NCBI GenBank assembly: GCA_907163375.1
Contig: CAJQUW010017003.1
Location: 186,001-250,000, forward strand
Origin: Prostheceraeus crozeri
Lineage: Eukaryota; Platyhelminthes; Polycladida; Euryleptidae
Reading direction: 5' to 3'
Length of the DNA stretch: 64,000 nt
The notes under the pieces: generated by a model
Seen by the model: the letters and a program-made list of their open reading frames with translations, nothing else
Told to the model about the DNA's origin: nothing
Database searches by the model: none
In this document: piece by piece, positions 41,683 through 51,268 of the stretch
Position numbering within the stretch: position 1 is the first letter of the stretch
How the letters are laid out: each line of letters opens with the position of its first letter
Translations under genes and position numbers: made by a program

Positions 41683-42104
41683 TTATCATTGTTTAACTCT
41701 AACATTATATCTAGAAATGGTACTCCTTTTTGTAATTTGTACAAAACGTATAAACATAATTGACCACAATAGGTAGTGCCTGGTGTTTGAATTTGAAACG
41801 TATTGTATGTTACCGTTTCAAGTAATTCTTTTACTTCATTTGTAGGTGGAAGTCCGTATGAGTCAAAATAATAATTATCTCCGTTTTTACTAAAGATACC
41901 TGCTGACCAATGTACGCCGTTTTGGTCTGAAGTGTGAAGATTCGTTATGAAATTTACAGTTGGCTTACTTCTGATCAATTGTAATTCGTCTCTCATTAGG
42001 ACATAAAAATTCCTTATTCCCAATTGATGTGCGATTTTCTTTAGATCAAAATTCGTTGTTGTCTGTGTTCCATATAATTTAAAAAACTCGATCAGGTCAG
42101 TCAT
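41679..42104 (-). CDS. Polinton adenovirus-type cysteine protease
   Basis: 141 residues starting after ATTTAAAATG. Catalytic landmarks are GVHWSAGIF (His65), YYFDSYGLPP (Asp81) and QTPGTTYCGQLCLYVLYKL (Gln106 oxyanion residue and Cys113, seven residues apart as in adenain). The length is short for the adenain/Ulp1 fold but usual for Polintons, where the enzyme matures virion precursors. N-terminal residues 1-35 match the family's small helical start. It is convergent with the PLA2-integrase gene. Upstream of the start lies the 113-bp tandem array. Confidence 0.9.
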   Translation of the reverse strand: MTDLIEFFKLYGTQTTTNFDLKKIAHQLGIRNFYVLMRDELQLIRSKPTVNFITNLHTSDQNGVHWSAGIFSKNGDNYYFDSYGLPPTNEVKELLETVTYNTFQIQTPGTTYCGQLCLYVLYKLQKGVPFLDIMLELNNDN

Positions 42105-42117
42105 TTTAAATGAAACA

Positions 42118-43012
42118 AAAATCCAAAATTGCCAACACTGTTGTCACTTTTCAGTCTCCAGTCAAATAAGTTGCAATAAATGTTACTACTTGTTACTTAT
42201 GAAGTAGAGTCCAACATTTATATGAAAAACAGAAATCCAAATTGTCAACACTGTTGTCACTTTTCAGTCTCCAGTCAAATAAGTTGCAATAAATGTTACT
42301 ACTTGTTACTTATGAAGTAGAGTCCAACATTTATATGAAAAACAGAAATCCAAATTGTCAACACTGTTGTCACTTTTCAGTCTCCAGTCAAATAAGTTGC
42401 AATAAATGTTACTACTTGTTACTTATGAAGTAGAGTCCAACATTTATATGAAAAACAGAAATCCAAATTGTCAACACTGTTGTCACTTTTCAGTCTCCAG
42501 TCAAATAAGTTGCAATAAATGTTACTACTTGTTACTTATGAAGTAGAGTCCAACATTTATATGAAAAACAGAAATCCAAATTGTCAACACTGTTGTCACT
42601 TTTCAGTCTCCAGTCAAATAAGTTGCAATAAATGTTACTACTTGTTACTTATGAAGTAGAGTCCAACATTTATATGAAAAACAGAAATCCAAATTGTCAA
42701 CACTGTTGTCACTTTTCAGTCTCCAGTCAAATAAGTTGCAATAAATGTTACTACTTGTTACTTATGAAGTAGAGTCCAACATTTATATGAAAAACAGAAA
42801 TCCAAATTGTCAACACTGTTGTCACTTTTCAGTCTCCAGTCAAATAAGTTGCAATAAATGTTACTACTTGTTACTTATGAAGTAGAGTCCAACATTTATA
42901 TGAAAAACAGAAATCCAAATTGTCAACACTGTTGTCACTTTTCAGTCTCCAGTCAAATAAGTTGCAATAAATGTTACTACTTGTTACTTATGAAGTAGAG
43001 TCCAACATTTCC
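42118..43012. repeat. 113-bp tandem repeat array, about 8 copies
   Basis: The word GAAGTAGAGTCCAACATTT recurs at exact 113-base spacing (42,201; 42,314; 42,427; 42,540; 42,653; 42,766; 42,879; 42,992). Copies are almost identical; the first is slightly diverged and partial. Each unit contains AACACTGTTGTCACTTTTCA and AATGTTACTACTTGTTACTT. The array separates the protease start from the end of the right-most gene. High identity implies recent expansion or homogenisation. Confidence 0.97.
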
Positions 43013-43694
43013 AAGTCTTCAAATTCCTGCGTGAGTCCAATATGTTGCGCAGGTTGTTGTTCAGTTTGTTGCACATTGGGTGAGCCAAATATGGATTCTG
43101 CTAATCTTCGCTTTTCTTCTTCTTTCTCATGATCAATGAAATCTTCCAGATATGTAAAATGCTTCATCACAAAATGAATCGATAAGGAGGAACTAGCTAA
43201 ATTTGGATAATGTCTTGACATTTTGAACAATTTGATTAATAATGTTATATATGAACGTGAAAATTTAATGTTATGAGTCTCATTCAACTCTTTCACGAAT
43301 TTTGTATAATTCATTTTAGACAATAACTTCAGTCGCTGAAGCACTTCTCCTTGTAAAACATAGCAGCGTAGAAGATTCCGATGTGTAATTTTCTCAAAAC
43401 CAATGAGTTTATTCAATGAAGATATGCACGATGATGTACTTATAATATCCTTTTTCTCGAGAAATACAGGTAAATTGCTGCTGTCAACATCCTTGAATGA
43501 ATCTCGGATTATTTCAAACACTTCTCTCTTTTTATCTTCTTCGTTTCCACTCGTCTTCTGTTTTTTCTTAGTGATTCATTGATAAAATTTGCTGTTATCG
43601 TTTTGAAGAAATCCAGATGGTCTGGTGAAATAAGAGGCACAACTTGATCCACGAAGCAACAAAATTCTCTCTCTAGTTTGCTGACGGAAGACAT
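42988..43694 (-). pseudogene. Polinton right-end hypothetical locus
   Basis: Two overlapping minus-strand frames. The upstream one begins MSSVSKLEREFCCFVDQVVP and ends in a basic region. The downstream one reads HRNLLRCYVLQGEVLQRLKL, NYTKFVKELNETHNIKFSRS and YPNLASSSLSIHFVMKHFTY, then a KEEEKRRLAE charged stretch and a Gln-rich tail. Helical throughout, no transmembrane segment, no recognised family. The 'KSYITLLIKLFKMSRHYPNL'-like part is reminiscent of small helical DNA-binding modules, but weakly. It looks interrupted (about one break). It lacks the A-rich leader seen at most other genes of the element. Confidence 0.5.
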
Positions 43695-43873
43695 TGCAAA
43701 TGAGAACTTTGCTTTCTAGCGCACACGGAACAATGACAGACGAGAGAGAAATGAACTTTTAGTAGCAACTTTGCCACCGTTGCCATAACGATCTTCAACC
43801 TGATGACAGTTTGCAATTGTTTTGTCGTCATGTGAGTGCGCTGGCAACTAAAATCTAATTGTATCACAAAGCA

Positions 43874-44404
43874 GTAGCGACAACAGGAATTGTAAGAACG
43901 CCAGACGAAATGACAATAGTGAGAGCGCCTAAAGAAATTGTTAAACATATACCAACGCCTTGTGTCACATTCTTAGCTATGGTCAATCGTTTTCTTAATT
44001 TATTATAATGTTCTAGTTTAAGTAATAATTGGGCTTCCTTATCTTTCATGTACCTGACTCTATCTTTGTGTTTTGCAATATCCATTTCATATGATAATGA
44101 AGGATATAAGGGGGCTGATGGTTCTTTTGTTTTTTCATCTTCCATTTTTAAATGAATATTTTTGTTCATGGGTCATAAACATTGTATTTTTCCCATTTCG
44201 CATCTATTTTAGCTGTTTTTTTTATAAATTTCAGGAGGACCCTATTTTTTTGTATTTTTTCATTTTTTGTATCTATTTTAGCTGTTTTTTTATAAATTTC
44301 AGGAGGACCCTATTTTTTTGTATTTTTTCATTTTTTGTATCTACCTAGGTGTGGGATTCGGTGCTGAGCGAAGCGATGCGCCGAATCCTATACCCTATAC
44401 TACT
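43874..44404 (-). repeat. Polinton right terminal inverted repeat
   Basis: Mirror of 28,063-28,593, 531 bp, about 99% identical. It includes the terminal hairpin, the duplicated 68-69-bp subterminal unit and the leader plus first roughly 90 codons of the terminal membrane-protein gene (43,874-44,145, minus). At this end that reading frame is not followed by the rest of the gene. Confidence 0.95.
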
Positions 44405-44410
44405 ATCACA
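44405..44410. repeat. Polinton target-site duplication, right
   Basis: ATCACA, identical to 28,057-28,062. Confidence 0.95.
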
Positions 44411-44622
44411 TGGATTAAAATTGCAGCTCCAATATTCATGCGCTAGCTGAGTTAAGGCAACATCCGGATCAGAGTTAAAGTTCTCCTGAATAGCCTCAGT
44501 GAATGAAATCAGATCGTCTGGAATTTCATTTTTCTTTGTGTGGCTTGAGGTATTATGCGGATTGCGAATTTCTTTCACAAGCTTCCATATGTTTCTATTA
44601 TCACACAGCATCTTCTGACAGA
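44411..44622 (-). pseudogene. LINE upstream fragment (same LINE as 26,558-28,056)
   Basis: The minus strand encodes CQKMLCDNRNIWKLVKEIRN, DDLISFTEAIQENFNSDPDV and HEYWSCNFNPCD. This is the endonuclease-RT linker of a CR1/Jockey-type LINE and would directly precede the SNGIDEFPARLL region on the other side of the Polinton. The LINE is therefore one older insertion split by the Polinton. Its 5' side stops where the long-TIR element begins. Confidence 0.75.
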
Positions 44623-46050
44623 TCAAATAGCAATGAAATGTTGATGCAGATTACATGAGAGAACACGATGAACGCTATTCAATTAATGACATGTACAGAC
44701 ATTCAATGCACAAATCATAGATATACAATGATTAAGTAAGCAGGACAAATTGAAAATCTTAAGCAAAAGAAAGGCAAGAAAATTACTACTTATAAGAATG
44801 GCAGTAGGGTCTCTCCATTGCAAACATTGACAAGAGAAGACAAAACTCTACGAATATGTAGGGCTGGCATAACCCTACGCTGTAAATCGCTCAATACCAA
44901 TCACATACTAAGGACGCATACCAAAGTATTTTTTTGGTATATTTCTGTATTGTCTTGGTATTTGTTTGTATGGTTTTCGCATGTTATTTCAAATGTGGTG
45001 TGCTTTACATACTAAAGCCATACCAGCACAATGTTAAAAGAAAGCAGCATTCATGTCAGGAGTATGTTGATTTAAGTCTTTTTGTCACATCATAAAGATC
45101 ACACTAATGTTACTACTGTTCTGTAAGTAGTGAGATAATGACATTCAAGCGTCATACTTTCAGTAATGAATTCGATTTTAATGCGTGTACGTCTAAGGCA
45201 TTTCATGAATAATCAATAAGTATTCAACGATCAACAGTTATGCATTATGTAATTTTGAAATTAGGTATATAGTTATGTTTAAAAAGTAGTTATAAATATT
45301 ATATTATAATAGAAATATAATATATATATATATATTATATTTTAAAATAGTTATGTTTAAGATATATAAGTCAACATGATTGCAAGAAAGCTATCGTTTG
45401 AGTGAATTGATGTTTATCAACTTAGTTCATAAAGTAGAACTAAATAACGTCCTATTAATGTTGCTAGAAAAGTAGCAACGACGACAATATCGTGGAGCAT
45501 TAAATTCACAATAAATCTAATCTAGTTAAATATCACTCTATCAAACAAATAGTATTCACATCTGGTATTACTGAGAAAAGTTATGTGACAGTAGTATGTA
45601 AAATATACATATTTTTTGCTATGCGACTTAAAGCTCTTCATACGACACACATGCCAATTTCATCAGTTCTCATATATAAAACATACCAACAACTGGTATT
45701 TCAGTGCAAAACAGCCAATCACAGATAGAATAGTTCGTATCGCTACATACCAATCACATACGAAAGTAAGTGAGATGTGGTATGAAAAACATACCAGATC
45801 TCTGTACACATACGAGAATCTCGTATCAGATGTTAGTTTCAAATTGTATATGATTTTGGTGTATGTTTGTATGTAATTTTCGTATCTAGCGCTTTAGAGT
45901 GTACTGCTATTCTTATAAGTAGTAATTTTCTGCTTACTTAATTATTGCATATCTATGATTTGTGCATTGAATGTCTGGACATGTCATTAATCGAATAGTG
46001 TTCATCTTGTTATCTCATGTAATCTGCATCAACCTTTCATTGTTATTTGG
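44623..46050. mobile_element. Long-TIR non-autonomous element (copy B)
   Basis: Left arm 44,623-44,812 and right arm 45,899-46,050 are inverted copies, about 90% identical (TTGATGCAGATTACATGAGA, GACATTCAATGCACAAATCA and ATTACTACTTATAAGAATNG in both). The left arm carries about 30 extra bases. The 1.4-kb unit has no transposase. Its interior (45,345-45,905) matches the start of the window. A TA microsatellite lies at 45,318-45,340. No target duplication could be fixed. Confidence 0.75.
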
Positions 46051-46126
46051 TCCTTTGACAAAGAAATACGAAATATCGGACATCAAAACCCGTCTTATTC
46101 CCGAGAACCAGAGGCAATTATTTAAC
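46051..46126 (+). repeat. About 75-bp repeat shared with 22,880-22,948
   Basis: Inverse copy of the segment next to the (TAG)n tract at 22,948. It begins exactly where the long-TIR element ends. Its translation (TKKYEISDIKTRLIPENQ) is open in one frame but unrecognised. Confidence 0.65.
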
Positions 46127-46495
46127 TATGCTCTTTTCCAAGAATGGCCAAATTTGAACAAATGCTGATTATTATTAAGACTTGATTATTATTATCATTA
46201 CATGTAGCATCAATAGAAGACCCAAGTTTTGTATCACTCACCCAAAGTCCAACCTTGGTGGTAGCATCTCGTAGGAATTCGGGATAACTTTTTGAAAAGT
46301 TTGGTATGGATAAAGTTCATGCAAAGACTCAATCGGTGCACATTTTGGCTAGAAATCCGCAAACATGTCAATTGAATGGTGTCAAATATCTATGTTGAAG
46401 GAGCCATTAATATGTTCTAGTAGTCAGAACATTCATCTCGTGCTAGGTTTGTCATCATGGTCGCATGTCTTCTTGTTGAAAAGTTGTCATTTTCA

Positions 46496-46695
46496 AGTTG
46501 AACATATCATCTTTGGACCGCTATCTAGCAAACGCAATAACGGACATACGTTTATCATAGCTCATTTGAAATGATAGCTCATTCAAGAATGCATGGCACA
46601 TGCCTCGAATGGTGCATGCGCGCTGACACGTACGATGCGGTTGAAAGACGTGGGAAACAATTGAATTTCGACATACGTAGCGTAGTTGGTCCGTT
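46496..46695 (+). repeat. Dispersed repeat shared with 61,755-61,945
   Basis: Ordered matches with 61,755-61,945: CAATAACGGA, TTATCATAGCT/TCATCATAGCT, CTCGAATG, TTGAAAGAC and AATTGAATTTC. About 70-75% identical and non-coding. The rest of 46,130-47,010 shows no gene. Confidence 0.5.
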
Positions 46696-47012
46696 TTTTA
46701 TTATCTGCACTATATATGTATTTCAGTCTTGAAATGATTGCCTCTTGTAACCCCTTTCCTTTCCCTCCCCCGAAATCGGTAGTGCCATTGCGTAATGAGC
46801 AGTAAATTATGGTACATACATGTACGTTTTCCGCTATGACTTACTTTTTCATCAATTGGTGTGAAGAATCCATCTTGTACACGAATGAAACTCGTTGAGT
46901 ATCCGTCTATTCTATCCCTGGTGATTGTGTCTTGGGAAAGAATCATCATCACCTCTGTGGACAAGGAACGAAAATTCTACTGCTGCAACAAGTTTTGAGC
47001 ATATCAGAAAAT

Positions 47013-49780
47013 CAGTGGCGGCTAGTGGGTTTTTTCTATGAGGAGGCAAAAAATGAAAAATTAGAAATTAGATTTTAACTATGAAGCAAAAGCCAGAAGT
47101 AGTTTGACACGCTTCACAAATGGATATTTTAAAATCAATTAATTTCCAAAATTAAAGGTTTGTACTCGCCAAATTAAGGCATACAATATGGGCCCAGTAA
47201 AATATAATGTGAAATAGGGCCTACTTTGAAAATGACAGCACAGAATGAGTTTAGCATGGCATTGTAATGCTTATTTATTTGTACAAAAATTCTATTCGTC
47301 TCTGCTTTCATAGATGCAAATTCATCGATAACTTTATCGTAGAAAATGGCGTGTTTTTTCAATTCCTGAAGTTTTTCACTTTCAATGCTGATGAGTGTTA
47401 TCGCACTCAAGCGTTCTTGTCCAATGGTGTTCCGCAGGTAGTTTTTCGTACGTTTTAGAGCTGAAAAAGCACGTTCCACAGATGCATTAGTAATTGGATA
47501 GGTTGCAATCAGGCAAAGTAATTTGAAGTATTCTGGGAAACAATGTAAGAGGTTTATTTGAATAATCTCTTTAATTCGTTCAGATGAATTTTCCTGACGC
47601 AGTTCCTTCTGAGAGTAAATTACCTCAAGCTCATTTCGGAGCTGATGAGCGTTAAAAAAACTTCCATAAACAGAATCAATGAGTGATTTTAGAATTTCCT
47701 CTGGAAAGGTTTTGGAAAACGCCGGTAAACTCGGTACATCTGCTTACTTCATGAAGCCCAGCTGCCGCAATCACTATAGCGAAATTTTAACTGTTGTATG
47801 ACAGTGTCTAAAATGTGAAAGTAGAGTTTGCGATAGATGTCATAGGGAGTTTCTTCAGAACGGCGCTGCTTGTAAATAGGTTCAACGTTTGAATTCTTAT
47901 CTTTCGCAGTATTGTATAAAACATCAAAGTCGTCATCACTGCGCCAACTCTGGAACAATTCACAAAATTCAGTCACCTTATTACAACAATAGACAGTGTC
48001 TGATACTTTGGTTTGAAGAATCTTGAATAATATCTCCGTTTTCTCGAATATCTTACAGAAAATAGCCAGGAGAATGATATTCTCAAAAGACACAAGAAAG
48101 TTAAGGTAACCTTTAGCATCACGCGTGGTGTCTTTGTCCCAGTTTGACTGCTCCAAGATAAGTTGAAATACTTCTATGAGAAGATTGTAGTAATCCCAAA
48201 CTGTTTTCACTAAGCGCGACTTAAAATTCCATCTAGTTTCCGAAACTCTTGGGAGACGATGGTTCGCAACACTTTCCAAAAATTCCATCCTTTTCGACGA
48301 CTTTGAAAAAAAGAAGAAAATCCTGTCAATGTAGCAAAAAATATTTTGACTTCGTTGATTGAAGAAGCAATTTGAGACAATACCAAATTAAGTCTGTGAG
48401 CTGAGCAATATACAAAAAGCGCAGTTGGAGCGACTTGTTGGATTTTCGCTCGCAGACCATTTTGATGTCCAACTATAACCGCAGCGCCGTCAAAGCACAG
48501 TCCAATAAGTTTGGGCAACCAAGGCCGAAGAATTTCCATAGCAACTTTGAAGAGAGACTCCGCATCTCTTCCAGAAGATACTTCGACAAATTTCCAGAAA
48601 GTTCCCTCTATTACTCCCCTGTTAACATTTACGTAACGAAAAGAAATAGCCAGCTGCCAATGTGACGAGATGTCAGTTGCTTCGTCCATGATGACAGTCA
48701 AGAAAGGAGTACTTTCAAAGTTGGCTAAAAGCGAACGAGTGAACACAGAATGCACACACTGAATCAGATCATTCTGTTTACTTTTTGACGTACCTTTGAA
48801 CGTCTCAGAGGTTTCCAGGTGACTTTTTAGAACAGAATCGTACTTCACCAAGAGATTGAAGAGGTCTATGAAATTGCCTTTGTTTTTTTATTCTCCTCCC
48901 TCGAAGTGTCCGCGAAAAAGAAAGACCCTGTAGTGACAGCCAACACGTGATATCAGTCAGCCGCTTCAAAACCTCTCGGTTTTTATCAACCAGTTAATTA
49001 TGTTGCTTAATGGAGATGCGTGTAGCCTCTGATATGCAGCACTCAACTCGAATAGCACCCAGGTACTTGTATTGAAGTTCAGCCCTAAGATGCTCCTTAT
49101 TTGAGGTCTGGCGAAGAGTTGCACGGTCAAGATTCTTCCAGTCGTCATAGCCTCTTCTAAACCATACATCGGTGCCTGTCGAAGGTGGAAACAAAAGGCA
49201 AGGCCAGCAAAATAACTTTAGTCTTTTTACGCTTCCAGTAAGCCATAACACTTTTTCCTACCAATAAGCATCATTGAAAGTACGCTTTTTTCCCAATTTC
49301 GAAGATAAGTTTGGTGTTTCTCTTCCTCTCCTCTTGATGTCCAACTTTTCCTGAATAGATAAACGTGAAAACGGCTTTTCGAGAATGCGTGTCCACATAG
49401 GAAACCTCCTCTACTGTGCATATTTCATTCGCAGCGGACGCCATATCGAAGCAGCAGTACCGAACGTCGAACGCGAATAATGGCTGAGGCATGCCTCCCT
49501 TTCACATTGTAAACAAGCAGCTGAATGAATCAGCCAATCACGTGTCATCAAAGTTCTCTACCGCGTATAACACTGTGAGGTGAGGCACGCCTCCCTGTGT
49601 TGTGATACAGCGAGTTTGATATCTGCGCTTCTCGGCTGAGGCGTGTTGCCGTGTTATCAATGTTATTATTTTAATGAATTAAACAAAATAGAGTAGAAAA
49701 ATGTCAGGAATATAAAATATCTTGCCGCAGAAAATCATGGGGAGGCAATGCCTCTCTCGCCTCCTCTGGCTATACCTTAC
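47013..49780 (-). mobile_element. hAT DNA transposon, decayed autonomous copy
   Basis: The left end reads CAGTGGCGGCTAGTGGG and the right end, read inward, approximates it (GTATAGCCAGAGGAGGCG). CAGTGGCG is a common hAT terminus. Between them the minus strand carries a hAT transposase in pieces (47,174-49,440). Termini are diverged and no clean 8-bp target duplication was found, so the copy is old. Sub-terminal GAGGAGGC/GCCTCCCC words occur near both ends. Confidence 0.75.
47174..49440 (-). pseudogene. hAT transposase (TTF-finger, DUF4371, dimerisation domain)
   Basis: The N-terminal region has a TTF-type finger (KLFCWPCLLFPPSTGTDVWF near 49,220, DDWKNLDRATLRQTSNKEHL). The catalytic core follows with FLTVIMDEATDISSHWQLAI (first Asp) near 48,710, KLIGLCFDGAAVIVGHQNGL (second Asp) and LFVYCSAHRLNLVLSQIASS. 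The C-terminal dimerisation domain is near 47,450: VERAFSALKRTKNYLRNTIG followed by QERLSAITLISIESEK. The layout is that of ZMYM1-like/Charlie-type hAT transposases. The coding region is in at least four separate frames with breaks between, so it cannot make the full enzyme. Confidence 0.85.
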
Positions 49781-51099
49781 ATGGAAGTTAAATGTCTACC
49801 CTTCGACCGACGCATTTGGCCAGTCTGTCATATATCACTTCATTAATTTATAAACATACAACAGTTATTAAGTGATATTTCGTTCTATTTTCAATCTTCC
49901 TCAGAGTTGAAAAACAGCAGGTAGTCTCACATCCAGCTGTTGTTCATAAAGGAGCTGTAAAAATTAAAAACCTAGGACCATGAACTCCTATTTATGATTT
50001 TTGACTATTATGTCAATCATAATCAAAAACGTAAAAATAGTTGTAAGCTGGAATACATCTGTCTGCTTTCGTGTGTTTTCGAAAAAGTGACAAACATGAT
50101 CACCAAAAATGAGCGAATGATTCCAATACAAGCTAAGAGGATGCCGATTGGAATACTCAGATAAAAATGTCAAGGTGAAACAGAACGTATAAAGTAATTT
50201 CGGTGAAAAAATGACAGAGGATACCGTCATGGAATTCGGGCAAGCAGATATATTGATAGAAATGAATCTTGTAGTAAACTCTCTATGTCATTTCAAAAGG
50301 TTGACTTTGCCTGTCTCCGAGGAAGCAGTCGATCGACCCACTCGCAAAACTCCAATTCATTTTACTCTTTTTAAGAGTCTTTTGTTATATATCCGTAACA
50401 TAAGAAAATATCACATCACAGACACTATCCGCTTCCAAAGCGTGACATCTATGGAGTATAAGGACTGTGAATCATGACTACTTCAGAGATGCTGATCGAT
50501 TCGATGACGTTGTCTTAAGTCCAGGAAGGTCCAGGATTCGAGTTTGTCCTACTGCGAAGGTTCCACCGCTCTCACTAAAGGTTACTATCCCCAGACTGGT
50601 GAGATATGCGATTACATGAAGGCTACACTTTCCCCATAGCTTACTAGCAGTGTCTCGCACGTTGGGTGAGGCAGGGATGAGTAAAAAGCGCGGTGACTAT
50701 CTCCTCTCTCCACACAGATCTGTCCTATAAATGAGGAAAAGTAACTAATTCATTGCATCACACACTTGTACTTTATGTATGTCAATCGTAACATTAAAGC
50801 CCTCATCTCTGAGCAAATGGTGCATCGGAGATTTTGAAGTAAGCAACTAGAAAGAGATGACAGTGGCCTGATACCTGACGAGGAATCGATGCATTGTACG
50901 AGGCAGGTGATGGTATTGAAAGCTGCGTGATGGATGAGCTGATCTCAACATTCAGTGATCAATGTCTAAGTAGAATGTTTTTAGTGATGAAACAAAAAGT
51001 TTTTAGTTTTGAGCAAGAAGGAGCTCAATTATGGAATGAAGAATATCATAGAACACAAAAAAAATGACTGATTGAGATTAACAGTTTTTTCTAATGAAA
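49781..51099. other. Non-coding stretch
   Basis: No recognised gene. Open stretches at 49,988-50,230 (minus) and 50,211-50,477 (plus) have no family resemblance. Confidence 0.5.
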
Positions 51100-51268
51100 A
51101 AAAAATTGAAAAAAAATTGAACATTTTTCTAATGCTTGATAAACCTTGATAACCTTTCCGACCCAATGGAAATAAGTCAATGTAACACCGCTGCCGAAGG
51201 TTAAAGACCCATCTGTAAACAACATTAGACCCATTTCAGTTCTTTCCGTGTTCTCAAAGGCTCTTGAG
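51100..51268 (+). pseudogene. LINE RT fragment, upstream of hAT insertion
   Basis: Encodes FPTQWK then VTPLPKVKDPSVNNIRPISV and LSVFSKALE, the conserved 'P..WK.a...P..K......yRPISlL.v.sK.lE' start of a LINE RT. It stops at the 8-bp word CTCTTGAG where the non-autonomous hAT begins. The reading continues on the other side at 53,278. The 5' part of the LINE is missing. Confidence 0.8.

Larger units (their letters stand above)
28063..44404. mobile_element. Polinton (Maverick), 16.3 kb, fossil copy
   Basis: Ends are defined by 531-bp terminal inverted repeats starting AGTAGTATAGGG and by a perfect 6-bp target duplication (ATCACA). Contents: protein-primed DNA polymerase B, retroviral-type integrase, adenovirus-type cysteine protease, packaging-type ATPase, major capsid and minor-capsid-like proteins, plus several accessory genes. 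The terminal repeats are about 99% identical and the target duplication is intact, so the insertion is young on an evolutionary scale. About three loci look interrupted (ATPase, major capsid, right-end hypothetical); the others look open. It split a LINE on the minus strand. Confidence 0.97.

Noticed and set aside
50211-50477. 88-codon plus-strand reading frame
   Set aside because: No motif, and a competing frame on the other strand; treated as chance.
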